Under the pieces are notes generated by a model. The model saw only the letters and a list, made by a program, of their open reading frames with translations, did no database searches and had not been told where the DNA came from. Source: Manihot esculenta (lineage: Eukaryota > Streptophyta > Magnoliopsida > Malpighiales > Euphorbiaceae). Taken from it: DNA of 64,000 nucleotides. Location of the stretch: NCBI RefSeq assembly GCF_001659605.2, contig NC_035170.2, positions 29,740,020 to 29,804,019 of the forward strand, written 5' to 3'. Below are positions 23,373 to 35,646 of the stretch, piece by piece (positions within the stretch are counted from its first letter, which is position 1; each line of letters begins with the position of its first letter). Both the position numbers and the translations under genes were made by a program.

Positions 23373-24468
23373 GGTTGGTGACTAAATTGTAAGAGCAAAA
23401 ATAGCGGCTCTCCCTCTTCCCTTAGCTTCAGCGAAGCTAGTGAACAAAATTTATGCGAGGTTCGAGTTTAGGGTTTTATGGTATGTATATATGAATGTAC
23501 TGGGCCGAAAGAAGTGATTAAATCGAATCGGTCAGCGAACCGATCATGAGACCAGTCACCGGTTCACCATTGGTTATAAAATATACAGAAATATGTATAT
23601 AAATTAAATATTTTTTTGTCAATATATTAAATATTTATAGACGTTGAAAATTTATAAAATGATAAAATTCAGTCTCTACAATTTAATAAAATCGATAAAT
23701 TAATCACTATATTTTTAATAACGACCAATTTTTTTTTATAATTTTAAAAGTTAATGAATTAGTTCCTATATAATCTGATTATTTTATTTCTTCCATAATT
23801 TAATTTCTATAATTGCATGAATTCTAATAACATTAGTTATGTAGTTTAGATATAATAAATTAATCTTTAAAAAATAATAAAAAATTTAAACTAATTTTTT
23901 TATTAGTGTATAGGATTTACTAAATTATAGTCTACCCATTATAACATTTATTATAAAATTATAAATCTTACAATTTATTTTAAATATCTTATAAAGCTAT
24001 ATAATTATATAGGCATATATAAGTTATAGCATTCTCAATCCTTTGCAAATGTTTATCAGAAGCTTCATGATTTTCAGAGAACACCAACGAGACAGAAGTT
24101 CATGGGAGGAATGAGGAGAAAGAAGCTGGATTGTCAACTTGGTAAATAGAAAAATACAATTTCATCAGTTTAAAGAAAATACATGTTTACATGTTTACAT
24201 ACATGTTTACAGATGTTATTTCCAAATAAAAAAAATGTTCACAATCGACCATGAAGCTACGTCTATGCTGATTTATATATAACAAGGAATGAAATGGTCA
24301 GCCATTCTTTCCGCTTCAATTTTTCCCACCAATCTATCACAGATACCGTGCAATACTAATACCGGTTAAATACATGAAATTTGAAGTAAATTCTTTCTTT
24401 TATCCCAGATAATCAGTACTTCTAAAACTATGTGCCTACTGAATGCCTGTCCTCGAGTACATTCCAAT
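23373..24468. other. Intergenic between MRT4 5' end and DUF1644 gene 3' end
   Basis: The MRT4 5' UTR is short (to about 23450). The rest is AT-rich, with no supported ORF. The region ~24100-24468 probably holds the 3' UTR of the DUF1644 gene. Confidence 0.5.
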
Positions 24469-25548
24469 TCATCTCTGACCTCCACTGGCTTCTCTATGCC
24501 TACGCCTTCTACCAGATCGTCCCAGAAGCACTCTTCCATGGCGGCGAAGGCGGCTTACAAGTGATAAGCCACCATCACCATTGCCATCATCAATATCATT
24601 GTCATTATCATCAAAGGAATTTGAACCACCAACAGGAGAAATGTGATGGATACCAGTAGCACTCTCATCCATTGTTCGGTGGTTCGGTCTCTCAGACTGC
24701 CTCAGACGTCTATTGAGACCATTCCCTGATGGCCCAAATGCATGCAACAGAAGGAACACATTCACCAAGTTTCTATCAAAACCCACCTCAAAACCTCCAT
24801 TCCCCTCTGCAGCATCTGCATCAAAACTCCTATTTTCTTCATCTGTATCAAAACCATAATTATTTCCCTCTATTACATAATCCCCAAAAACCATTGCCCC
24901 GGGCATTGTAGACCTTATTGTACTAATTACATCATCATGCTCGCGTTCCCTCTCAAGCCTACTCCACTTTTGCTCATGAATCGGATCAACTTCCCGTGGC
25001 CGTGCAGATGGGTGAGCTGTCCTCACGTGCTTCCTTAGCTCCTTGTAAGTTCCAATAAATGAGCAGTCATCCTGCATGCAGCTTCTCTTTTTGGCATTTA
25101 GATATTCTCGTGCAGGTTCCACCACGGTCCACCCTTTCACCTGGCCCCTGCAAAGGGGGCAAGCAAGCGCTGTAACTTCACACTTGTCAACAGGCCAACC
25201 AGAATCCGATAGCAGAATTGGGTTTTCAGCAGTGCCACTGGAAGAGATAACTTTAGTGTAAGCCTTTCTGTACTGGTCAAGACAATTAGAATAACGGAAG
25301 CTTGTTGCACACATATAGGGGCGACAACCCTTGTCATGAGAGGAACAGAGTAGAAGAACAGCATTGTGTGGGCACTCCATGCACACAGAACAAGTTACAT
25401 CTTCCCATTCTTTCTTATCCAACACTTTGGATGATTTTTTAAGGTACAAATCCTCCAAAACATCCTGATTACAAGACGGCAGTTGGTATGGCGCTGGCCT
25501 GCATTGCCGGGAAGCAATCCTGCGACGTCCACTGCTACCTTTTGCCAT
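24469..25548 (-). CDS. DUF1644 family zinc-binding protein
   Basis: Single coding exon on the minus strand, 359 aa, start at 25548. The acceptor CAG at 25561-25563 just upstream of the ATG shows that the 5' UTR is spliced. The domain (residues ~48-190) has the Cys/His pattern CSVCMECPHNAVLLLCSSH, then CRPYMCATSFRYSNCLDQYRK, CPLCRGQVKGW and a C2H2-like end (CMQDDCSFIGTYKELRKHVRTAHP). The C-terminal half has an acidic Asp/Asn stretch and a strongly basic tail (LRRHGRVLLGRSGRRRRHR). In rice, some DUF1644 members are linked to ABA and salt responses; the biochemical role is not established. Nothing in the sequence fixes a specific function here. Confidence 0.88.
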   Translation of the reverse strand: MAKGSSGRRRIASRQCRPAPYQLPSCNQDVLEDLYLKKSSKVLDKKEWEDVTCSVCMECPHNAVLLLCSSHDKGCRPYMCATSFRYSNCLDQYRKAYTKVISSSGTAENPILLSDSGWPVDKCEVTALACPLCRGQVKGWTVVEPAREYLNAKKRSCMQDDCSFIGTYKELRKHVRTAHPSARPREVDPIHEQKWSRLEREREHDDVISTIRSTMPGAMVFGDYVIEGNNYGFDTDEENRSFDADAAEGNGGFEVGFDRNLVNVFLLLHAFGPSGNGLNRRLRQSERPNHRTMDESATGIHHISPVGGSNSFDDNDNDIDDGNGDGGLSLVSRLRRHGRVLLGRSGRRRRHREASGGQR

Positions 25549-25889
25549 TTACGGCTAAACCTGAAAACACAAATACAAGAATTTATGAGTTGATTCTAGT
25601 TCTTTGATATAATTAAACACCTGTTCTGGAATGCCTTTGAATGCTATTCCGTGTCCTACTTCACTCATATCAAGATTTCAAAACATGCAGCAAGTATTGC
25701 AAATTACAATATTGGAAACTTTCTCATAAAAGGACACAAAAACAAATGAAAAAGCAGCCACATTCCTCCAAAACTTGAGAATTGTACAGGGGTACCTTAT
25801 TCTGCTATATTTTGCATAATGCATTGTGTATTGCATATTGGAAACTGCTTATTCTTTTCTTCATAAATTTATTCATTTCCTATCATTCA

Positions 25890-26490
25890 AGGAATGTTCG
25901 CAACAATGATACTAAGACAAGAGGCGACGCTAAGACAACAGGGTCCCCTATCACCTTAGGCGAGAGGCGAGAGGTGAGGCAACGCATTTTTGAAGTGAGG
26001 CACCATACTTATAACTATGCATATATCTCTATGTATATATGTGCACATATGTATATTAAACGTACAGACATACATACATACATAAAAGTATAGATGTTGT
26101 ATTAATTCCTTCTTAATTAATTAACATAATTATAAAGATATATATTCCCAATACTTAGCTGAATTACAAGCATACTTGTATATAAATATATAATCTTTTT
26201 CAATATTGGAAACTAATTAGGGATGTTCTTAATTAGTTAGCAGAATTATAGGAATATACATCTCTAATTAATTAGCCCAATTATAGGATATAAATCCCTA
26301 ATTAATTAACCCAATTACAGGGATACATCTTCTAATCAGTACCTAAAATATAGCTCTCCAATCAACTGCTCCAAAAAGGAAATATGTATTCAGATTTAGT
26401 CTTTAAAAAGAAAGAAAGAAAAAAGCCACGCATAGCTTCACCTTGCCTCGCACCTTGAGCCAGGCAAGGAAACGTGATGGCTCTTTTTTT
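25890..26490. repeat. Degenerate transposon-like insertion in the DUF1644 5' UTR intron
   Basis: The left side has GGCGAGAGGCGAGAGGTGAGGC (~25960-25981) and the right side CTTCACCTTGCCTCGC (~26438-26453), imperfect inverted repeats about 480 bp apart. Between them are microsatellite-like TACATA runs and a degenerate minisatellite. The layout suggests a small hAT-like or other class-II non-autonomous element, but I could not define TSDs. Confidence 0.4.
26220..26345. repeat. Degenerate minisatellite, ~35-40 bp unit
   Basis: At least three units built on TTAATTA(A/G)TTAG...(A/C)AATTATAGG.ATA.A recur with a few mismatches each, and a weaker copy lies near 26110-26160. Confidence 0.5.
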
Positions 26491-28590
26491 TGCTTCACAA
26501 ATGAAAGAAATAATTATAAAGGAGAAGGAAGAATTAAATACAATTGGATTCTATGTATTTAATTCCATTTCATCCCTTTCTATAAAGGCAATCTCCCACC
26601 ACCACCCAAAAAATAGAAAGAAAAACAAAACCTGGCTCCCGACAAAGAGTTAAGAACTGAGGAAAGTGTTCAATAACAATCTGGATTCTTCCATGAATTG
26701 GTAAATGAATCAAATTTATGTGACTGGTTTTTCTGTTCTCAAATTCTAAAGCTGATGTACTTAAACTAAACCTATAATTAGGTCATTTATTCTTAAATTT
26801 ACGTAAACCAATTTCTCTATGCATTCCAGAATACATATTTACATAGTTGTTGCTTGAATAGAGGCCAAAAAAAAAAAATGTTTGCAACAGCTGTGGAAAT
26901 CTTCTTGTGGGTATTCCATACAACACAGCTATGGAAGGATGTGCCTGAGCTACAAGTGAAATCCCAGCAAACTCTTGTCATTGAAGGACAAAATAGAAAT
27001 CTTTTTCGTGAATCAGTTTATGTTCCTTAAGGTGCAAAAAGTATAAGCCTGATTTAATTAAAGCCCAGTTGCACATTATACAGATTTTATACGCACACAC
27101 TTTGTAGCAGCTTTAAATAGTAGATCAAAATCATGAAAAACAAAATATTAACCAACTTGAATAGACGCATAACCGATCAAAATCAAAGCACCCAAACGAC
27201 AAAAGGTATTCAACACGGAGTTCAATTCTGCAAAGTAAATCTGAATTCCACAACTATCTCTTGTGCGTTGCACTCATTTGAAGCAAATCACAGTTTACAA
27301 TCAAAAGGTCCACTTCCGACAAGATAGCTCTAAATTTACCAAGAAACGCGCAAATTACATGAAATAAGACGATTCGCGGGTATTGATTCAAAATGGGTAT
27401 CAAAGATTGAATCTAGCTATACAGTTTACAGAGTTCATACCTGTATTCTCACCGCAAAATTCCAGGAAATCTAGATCGGAATACACAATGAGTTGAAGAG
27501 GCCAAATGGTATCTAATATATAAACATTCACCACCAAAACAAGCAAATACAAAGTCAGAGATTCACAAAAATTAATTAATTACTAATTACCTAAATACTA
27601 AGAACGTGCTTATCTAAAGAATCAAACTGAACGGACAAGTAATTCATCAATAAAGTAAGCAAAAGAACAAAAAAGCTAATACTATACCCACATGACTCTT
27701 TACCTCCTTATCCATCTGAGATCCAATTTTATTACTATAATCCATATTTTCCCCCAAAAAAAAGTAAATTATATCAATAAACAAAGCAACCAAGCAAATG
27801 TTTCAACTCCCAGCTACAACAAAATTATATATATATACATATATAAAAATGAGCATTTAGATAATTTCCACACAGTTAGATTGTTAGAAAATAAATTTAA
27901 AAATTAATATCTATCCAGGCTGTAGAATTGAAAAGTCTATTTTCAGGACAATTACATCTATAAGGCTATATTTATAAAAATAAATAAAACCTAAAATCCA
28001 TTCAAGTTTATGTAGAAAAATTTTTTAAAAAATAAAAAAGAATTTTTTTCACATATATGCTTCCCTCCTACCACTTCCTCCCAGTATATCAGTATCCAAA
28101 CACAAACAATAGAGTAGGGAATCAAAATCACTATACGTACCGGGAAAATTCGAGAGAGAAAAATAACGAAAAACGGAACAGAAAGAGAAGGAAAATGGAA
28201 ATTAGGGTTCGATTGAATTTCTTTTCACAATAACTCGAATCAAAAAGCTAAGGCCATGAGATCGAAACGCAGAAATGGAGAAGCTACGAGCGGGAGTAAA
28301 AATTTCTCTTTTATTTTCCCTTTTGGCGCTTTTAAAAGACAAAAACGAGAAAACGAGAGAGAGAGAGAGAGAGCGTTTAGCGGATTCGTCGAGTCATTTA
28401 CACGCGATGTATCGTACTTTTCTCCCTTCTCTCCCACTCTCTCTAAACAGCCCAAACCAGAAAATGAATTCTACACGAGCGAAACCAGGATATTGCGCTA
28501 CGCTCTGCTCGAACTTCGAGAGAGATGGAGGCGTTGATTTTTGTGCTCCACGCTCTTCCGGTTGATTGGGGCCGCACGCCATGTTCGGAA

Positions 28591-30880
28591 ATGAGACAGG
28601 TGGATTATATGGCGGCCACGTTGTTTGTAGTTAGAGTATACGACTTTCATGCGAGTGGAGGTAAATTTTCATGTGGGCTGCGGTTGGTTTGGGACTGATG
28701 GCGGATGACGCGATGTGGAGGAAGTGTGATGCACGTATTTATTTACTGGCGTTACGGAATCACGTGCTCTTGACGGATGGCTAACGTTGGGCTTTTTGTT
28801 TATTTTTGATCCATCTAACTTTCACGTTAAGGGCTAGTTTTGCTGCTGGGGGGAACGGATCTAGTGTGATCAACTTCATTTTTTTATGGTAAACTTCAAT
28901 GTTTTTGGAAATTACAATGGAACCCACAGCTAAGGTCCTGTTTGATTTTAATGAAATTTGAAATGAATTTAAATATCAAAAAGTATTAATTATGCCTTTA
29001 TCTCTATCTGTTCAGAGAAAAATATCTGTATTTAAAAAATAATTTTTTTAAAAAAATACTTTTTATTATTTAATTTTAATTTAAAAAATAAAACATATTA
29101 ACAAATATATACATAAAAACGTTATTAAAATTTTCAAAATGCATGAAAAAGTAATAATTTTTATAATGACTTAATTTTTTAATTAAAAAAATTATTTTTT
29201 ATAAATTAATTTTTTTAAATATTTTAAATGTCATAAATATAAAATTTAAAAAAATATTTTTTTAAAAAAAATCTAAATAAAAAAATTTTGACGCCTTTTA
29301 ATTTTTTACCTCTTAAATTTACTTATAAATTTATTTATAAATTTATTTATATATACTTATCATGGAATTAAATTTATGAGCACGAGGTCTCTGTTAAACT
29401 ATCTAATTTATTGCAGTGACAGAGAGTTTTTGAGAAATTCTGTCTGTTTTGGAAGAAGGCAAGTCTAAGAAAGTTGTTAACGTTAGCTTGCAATTTGTAT
29501 AATTAATAATTATAGAAGAGTTCTCCTTCCAAATCCAACATTGTTTTATTGTTTTTGTTATCTTATCCCTTTCAACCTCCAAACAATGCTTTTCCCGATT
29601 ACGCAAACCGCTATTTCAAAATGTCTTGCCTTACCAATCTACAATTACCGTTTGTCCAGTTTGACTATGTTTATTATCGATTTTAAAATTAATATTTAGC
29701 TGTTGAGATAATAAATTATGAAAAATGGAAGATTTTATAAAATTTTAAATATTATCTAATACAGTATTTTTATTTTTTTTTTCAATGCATGAGAAGGCAA
29801 AATAAAATAAAATAATAAATAAGCAAAAGAAAATTAGAAGAACAGTTTGGTAGTTTAGGCTGCCAGTTTGCATGCTCAAGGCCAACTACTCACACCTTCA
29901 TGCCATTGTTGTATTTCCACCACAAAAAATTTCAAGAATTTAATTTAATTTATTTTATTATTAATTTCTATTTTAAAATAAAAATAAAAAATAATTAAAA
30001 TTAGAATTATGTATAATTATGTAAAACTTCAATTTAATTATTATGTAGCATATAGTTTATTTCAAACATATTCAATTATAGTTGGCAAAATATTTAAATT
30101 CATATACAAAATTGTTAATAATTGAATCAAATCCAAATTAATTATTGATTAATTGAGAAATTGGAAATTAATTTTTAAATTTTCAATTACGACTAACTTA
30201 TAGTGTAATTTTTTAAAAAAAAATAATGAAGAATTTAAACTACAATTATTTTGTTAATATTGAAATCCATTAATATTTTATCACTATCTCTCAGCCTCTT
30301 TTTCCCTTAAAAATATTTTATCACTATCACTATGCATAAATATTGAAATCCACAAACTTAATTTTCTAGCTTTCCAAACACAAAAAAGAAAAATAAAATA
30401 AATTTTCTTTTCTGATTTTCCTCTCTCCCCCTCAATTTGCTTATAGCCTATTGATCAATCTGCATGCTTTATTAATACTATTGGGTCTTTATTAATAAAT
30501 GGTGGAAAATTCATGTGTTTTTCCCATCGCACCAAAAATTCTTACTCCTTTTTATTCTTTTCAAATTAACATGTGATTTTTATTTTTAAGATATTAATTT
30601 ATTTATTAATTTTATATAAACCTTTGTTTAATATACATAATTTAATATAAATTAATGTGTTTAAGTGAGTTATTTATTTTCTTATTATTTTAAAAAAGCA
30701 TATATAATGTAAAAAATCAGCTGACTGTTAAACTTAATTGAAAACTTAAAAAACATAATTAATGGATTAAGAAAATGCTTGCTTAGTCTTAGTCTATTTA
30801 AATTAAGACACAATATAATGTTATGATGAAGTCTACATAAAAAATAAATGAAATTTATGTACTTATATTTTAGGTTTTTT
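28591..30880. other. Intergenic, no gene seen
   Basis: Mostly A/T-rich sequence with T and A homopolymers. Short ORFs (for example minus strand 29403-29606) have no family features and unremarkable composition. The segment 28591-28850 is GC-richer and probably belongs to the promoter of the DUF1644 gene. Confidence 0.45.
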
Positions 30881-31365
30881 TTTTTTTGCTAAAAAAACAT
30901 TTTAATTCAATAATAAAGAATACAAATATAAGATCTGTACAATCGAGCAACCTAAAAAAACTATAAAAATACTACATATTGCGCCACATTGCCATGTGCA
31001 ATCTACTTAAAATGGAAGAGCTATTAAGGACAATGTTTCGAAATCCAAAAGAGGACTATCGGAAACTAAGAGTCATAATAAGAGATTTGAGACTTGACAA
31101 GAAAGAGATAATTAAAACCATCAAATCAACAACATATATGCCGGAGGCAAACGCAATAAAACTCTTCAATGTCTAAGTCATGTCTTATTGTATATTTGAC
31201 AAGATGCTACCAACAGCTTGCTTTCTACACTTTAGACATCAAAATGAAAAAAAATATAAAAATACAAGACTTGGATCCTTATAAATCATGTAATAAATTA
31301 AAATATCATACTGCAACAAGAAAGGAGGTGCGGTTCATCATCACTAGAGGAGAAAAAAAAAGCTA
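30877..31365 (-). mobile_element. Possible LINE 3'-end remnant (minus strand)
   Basis: A 14-T run near 30877 is followed on the plus strand by ...AATTCAATAATAAAG. On the minus strand this reads as the TTTATTATTGAATT...poly(A) end of a non-LTR retroposon. The 31 kb segment behind it has a 65-codon open frame (30979-31176) but no recognisable domain. The Copia element is inserted at 31371, right beside it. Similar architecture occurs at ~40981 and ~61020. Confidence 0.3.
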
Positions 31366-31370
31366 TAATC

Positions 31371-31519
31371 TGATAGGATAACTATTGTATTTTAAATATA
31401 GTTAGTTTACTTTAAATAGAATTTTATACACTTAGGAATCTTATCACCTGTAAAAGTTATCTTATCATCTTTAATCTGTGTTAATACGTTTAATATAGTA
31501 TGCTTCATTAGAGCTTTCA
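31371..31519 (+). repeat. 5' LTR of the Copia element
   Basis: 149 bp, TG...CA ends. Very short for a Copia LTR. It lacks about 10 bp present in the 3' LTR near the ATCTAAAGATTATA segment. Confidence 0.93.
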
Positions 31520-31531
31520 TGGTATCAGAGC
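31520..31531 (+). other. Primer-binding site, initiator tRNA-Met
   Basis: TGGTATCAGAGC directly follows the LTR. It is complementary to the 3' end of plant initiator tRNA-Met (GCTCTGATA plus the added CCA), the same sequence as the tRNA gene at 39961-40032. Confidence 0.95.
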
Positions 31532-31590
31532 TCTCTTTGGCTTAATAGTTGTTTTTCTGCAATCGTTTTGTGCTTTTCTTTGTGTTAACT

Positions 31591-34500
31591 ATGATCGACA
31601 ACACAATTACTCCATCTGTTTCTTCTCAATCTGCTTCTTCTAGTTCAGTCTTCCATAATTATCTCATCCGCTTTCTCTATTCTAAACGTTTCCAATCAAA
31701 TTACTATCAAGCTCACCTCTGTGAATTGTGTTGTTTGGAAAACACAAATACTACCGCTTTTGCATGGGCATAATCTTGAGAAATACATCGATAAAACCTA
31801 TATTACACCTCCTGCTTTGTTGCCGAACTCGCATAAACCAAATCCATATCATATAATTTGGTTCCGTGAGGATCACATTGTTCTCAATTAGTTACTTTCC
31901 TCTCTTTTTGAAAGTGTGATAAATAATGTAGCCGGAGTTTCGACAGCGTTGGGTGTTTGGGTCAAGCTTAAATTAACTTATGGTGCTGGTTCGGGAACCT
32001 AAATTTGACATCTCAAAAGTGTTATGTATCACCTTGAATAGAATGTTGAGACTATTGAGGTATATATGGCGTGAGCAAAGGTTTTTTTGAATCAATTACC
32101 ATCACTTCAAAGTCCTGAAGATGACTTGGTTGGGAGATACTTATGGTTTAGATTCAGATTATCAGTCTGCGTCGTTTGATGATATGCTCGAACTCCTTCT
32201 GACATAGCTTGAAACAAGCAAAGTCTCTCTATCGTCTACTACTTTATTGGTCTCTTGTGATCAATTGCGCAGCTCTCTCTCCTCTCGTATTCATAGGGGA
32301 GGTCATATCTCTAGACAATGACCTCTTACAATTGTAAGAGAACTGGACATATCTCTAGACAATGTCCTAGTCAACTTCCAACCAATTCCCAAGCTCACCA
32401 TATCAACTCTCGCTCTAATAATTCTTCCCAGCCTTGGATAATGGACACAGGCGCTACGCACCACTTTATTGGGTCTCTCAATAATCTCTCTCTTGAGTCT
32501 GAGTATCATGGTCCGGATGAAGTCACAGCAATGGTAAAACAATTCATATCTCTCACATTGGTAGCTCTATTCTTCCGTTTGGTTCCAATTTTCGGTTAAA
32601 TAATATTATGTTTTCTAAGAATTCTCCTTATAGTTTATTGTCCGTTTGTAATTTTTCTTGTGATAATCAGGATTTTTCCCTGACTATTTTCTTATTAAGG
32701 ATATTCGCACAAGGAAAGTTCTTCACAAAGGTCCAGTTGATTGTGGTCTCTATAAACTGCTTAGTGGTGCTACATTTTCTGCTTCCGTGCATCATGTTTC
32801 TTTTAGCTCATGGCATTCATGGCTTGGGCATGCTCATGATCGTGCTGTTTTTTCTACCTTACATCACAATAATATTGTTTTTTATTCCAATAAGAAGTCG
32901 TTATGTTCATCTTGTGCTGTTAGCAAGTCGCATAGACTTTCTTTTGCTTTGTCTTCATTTCAAGCTACTGCTCCTTTAGAACTTATTTGTTTCGATATTT
33001 GGGGACCTTTTTTAGTACCTTCTCTTAATGGCAACCGTTATTATATTTTATTTTATGATCATTATAGCAAATATACATTGTTATATTATCTAAAACATAA
33101 GTTTGATGTTTATATTACTTTTGTTTTTTTTCGTGCTCTTATTGAGAATATGTTTTCTGTTAAAATTAAAATATTTAGTGTGATTGGGGGGAGAATTTCG
33201 GTCTCTATCGAAATATTTGTCTGACAATGGCATTTCTTTACGAGTCTTCTATCCATATACTCCACAACAAAATAGTTGTACAGAGCGAAAACATCGTCAT
33301 ATTGTTAAAACTGGACTTGCTATAATGACTAATGCATCGGTTCCCCTGTCATATTGAGATTTTGCTTTTGAGTCTACTGTCTATTCGCTGAATCGTATTG
33401 TCATTTCTTGCATCCATATACTAATCATAAACTTGAAAATCATTATGCACCTTTGTTTTTTTCTTGGATATAGCTCCAGACACAAAAGCTATAAGTATTA
33501 TAATGTTACTACTAGAAAGCTATTTATTTATTGCCATGTGATATTTGATGAAACTCACTTTCCCTTTAAATCTTCTCAGGTGCCATCGTCGGTTATTCAC
33601 TATCCTTCCAACACAAGTCAAGGTATTTTGGGACCTCCACCTCTTCACTTAATTCCAAAACCGACTCCATTTACCAGAATTGTTGCTGAACCTTTTTCCC
33701 CTCCTACTCTAGCTCCTTCTTTGCCTCCAGCATCCCCTTCCACCGAACCCACTACCTCACCATATTCCTACTAAATGTAGCTCCCATTTAGCCTCATGTA
33801 TCTGAACCTGTTATTCTTCCCCTTCCTTTACCCACACTCCCTGTTATGATCTCCACCTATACCCATCCTATGTTGACTAGGTCACAAATTGGACACTCCA
33901 AACCGAAGGTTCTTGCTGTAATTGCTCCTCCTTTGCAACTTGGTTCAATAACCAAAGTTAAGAAGTATCCTCAGTGACGTGAAGCATTGACGAGTGAACT
34001 CAATTCTCTACAGAAACTAGAGACTTGGGACCTTGTTGTACCTTCGCAAGGGGCAAATGTGGTTGGCAGTAAATGGGTATTTTGGATTAAAGAAAATTCA
34101 GATGGTTCTATAGCTCGTTACAAAGCTCAGCTTGTCGCAAAAGGGTTCCACCAAAGGCCGGGAGTAGATTTTGGAGAAATATTTTCTCCTGTTGTGAAAC
34201 CGATAACGATCCGCGCAGTCTTAAGTATTGTAATTTCTCATAATTGAGATATTCAGCAGTATGATGTTGTGAATCCATTTTTGCATGGTAAGCTAAACAA
34301 GATAGTTTACATGAACAACCGCTTGGATTTGTTGATGATTCCAAACCGCATCATGTATGTAAGTTGCATCATTCTCTTTATGGGCTGAAACAAGTACCAC
34401 GAGAATGATATAATTATTTGAAAGATTCTTTCCTTTCATTTGATTTCTCTCAATCCAAGGTAGATCACTCACTGTTCATTTTTCTCTCAAATGAATATAC

Positions 34501-35476
34501 TATGTATTGTTTAGCCTATGTAGATGAAATTATCTTGACAGGCAAGAATTTCAAATTAATTTAGTAGATGAAACGACATTTGGTGAAATCCTTTTTGTTA
34601 AAGAACTTAGGAAAGTTTCGATACTTTCTTGGATTTCAAGGACACTGGTCGAAAGGTGCTTTACTACTCACACAAACCAAGTATATTTTGGACTTGTTAA
34701 AACGTGTCAACATACATGCGTCCAAATCGATTTTAACCTCGGTTGCTTTACAAAAATCTAGTCTCAGTAAATTCGATAAACTTGCTGATGTTACATTGTA
34801 TCGTAGCACTATCGCTAGTCTTCAGTACATCACCTTTACAAGACCTAAAATTTCTTATTCAATTAACAAGTTGGCACAGTATATGAAAGAACCAACTGAA
34901 GACCACTGGTCAGAGGTGAAGCACATTCTTTGTTATTTGCAAGGGACTTCTATTTATGGACTATTGCTCAAACCGACAAACCGATCTCATATCTCGACTT
35001 ATAGTGATGTGGATTAGGTTAGAAGTGTGGAGGATTGAAAATCCATTACTGGTTTTTCAATTTACCTTGGTTGTAATATTGTTTCTTGGAGTTAAAAAAA
35101 ATGCAAAACACAATTAAAAAAATGCAAAACACAGTTTCACGATGAATATCGTGCTGTAGCAAATATAACAACTAAGATACTTTGGCTTTGTAATTTGTTA
35201 TGTGAGTTATGCGTGAAACCAATAATTTCGATTTTGTAGTGTGATAATTTGAGAGCTACGTCTCTTATGGTCAATCCAGTCTATCACAGTTGTATGAAAC
35301 ATGTACAGATTGATCTTTATTTCGTTCGTGAGAAAGTTATAACCAATGAAATTCAAGGTCGCTATATATCCACGAAAGATCAGATTGTAAATGTTCTTAC
35401 TAAGCCCTTAACACAGTTACAGATTCATAATCTCAAAGACAAGTTGACTAACTTTCCTCTAGATAGTTTAACTTGA
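31591..35476 (+). pseudogene. Copia gag-pol remnant, multiple stops and frameshifts
   Basis: The gag start MIDNTITPSVSS is at 31591. Zinc-knuckle remnant YNCKRTGHISRQC lies near 32324-32363, where the first Cys position reads Ser. The protease motif DTGA is at 32444-32455. The GAG-pre-integrase segment (WHSWLGHAHD) is near 32800 and the integrase segment CFDIWGPF near 32990. The RT segment (SKWVFWIKENSDGS...RYKAQLVAKGF) spans 34050-34200. The RT active-site box reads YVDE at 34517-34528 where the family has YVDD. An RNase H-like end (NVLTKPLT near 35388) stops at 35474. At least six frame breaks occur, so it cannot encode a working polyprotein. Confidence 0.92.
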
Positions 35477-35483
35477 GGGGGAA

Positions 35484-35641
35484 TGATAGGATAACTATTA
35501 TATTTTAAATATAGTTAATTTACTGTAAATACAACTCTGTACAGTTAGAAATCTTATCATCGATAAATGTTATCTTATCATCTAAAGATTATATAACCTC
35601 TGTTAATACGTTTAATATAGTATATTTCATCAGAGCTTTCA
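35484..35641 (+). repeat. 3' LTR of the Copia element
   Basis: 158 bp, same ends as the 5' LTR. The TSD TAATC follows at 35642. Confidence 0.93.
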
Positions 35642-35646
35642 TAATC

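Larger units (their letters stand above)
25563..28590 (-). promoter_or_regulatory. Probable 5' UTR introns, non-coding exons and promoter of the DUF1644 gene
   Basis: Reading on the minus strand, a donor GTACGT at 28139-28134 follows a CT/GA-rich block (28140-~28400). A candidate small non-coding exon ends at 27443 (AATACAG|GTATGA), with a possible acceptor near 27474. The last acceptor is at 25561. This implies introns of roughly 0.65 and 1.9 kb in the 5' UTR. A (GA/CT)n tract at 28355-28373 lies in the presumed first exon. The exact transcription start is unknown, and short ORFs at 28240-28582 (minus) may be upstream ORFs or chance. Confidence 0.45.
31371..35641 (+). mobile_element. Copia-type LTR retrotransposon, full-length but defective
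   Basis: Boundaries are exact. The 5' LTR is 31371-31519 (149 bp) and the 3' LTR is 35484-35641 (158 bp). Both start TGATAGGATAACTATT and end AGAGCTTTCA. The 5-bp TSD TAATC lies at 31366-31370 and 35642-35646. PBS TGGTATCAGAGC abuts the 5' LTR, and a polypurine tract GAGGGGGAA (35475-35483) abuts the 3' LTR. Domain order (gag, knuckle, protease, integrase, RT, RNase H) is that of Ty1/Copia. The LTRs differ at many sites and by an ~10-bp indel, so it is not a recent insertion. Confidence 0.95.

Noticed and set aside
28240..28582. Two minus-strand ORFs (71 and 62 codons) upstream of the DUF1644 gene
   Set aside because: They lie in the presumed 5' UTR or promoter and are simple-sequence rich. 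Could be upstream ORFs, but there is not enough to call a gene.
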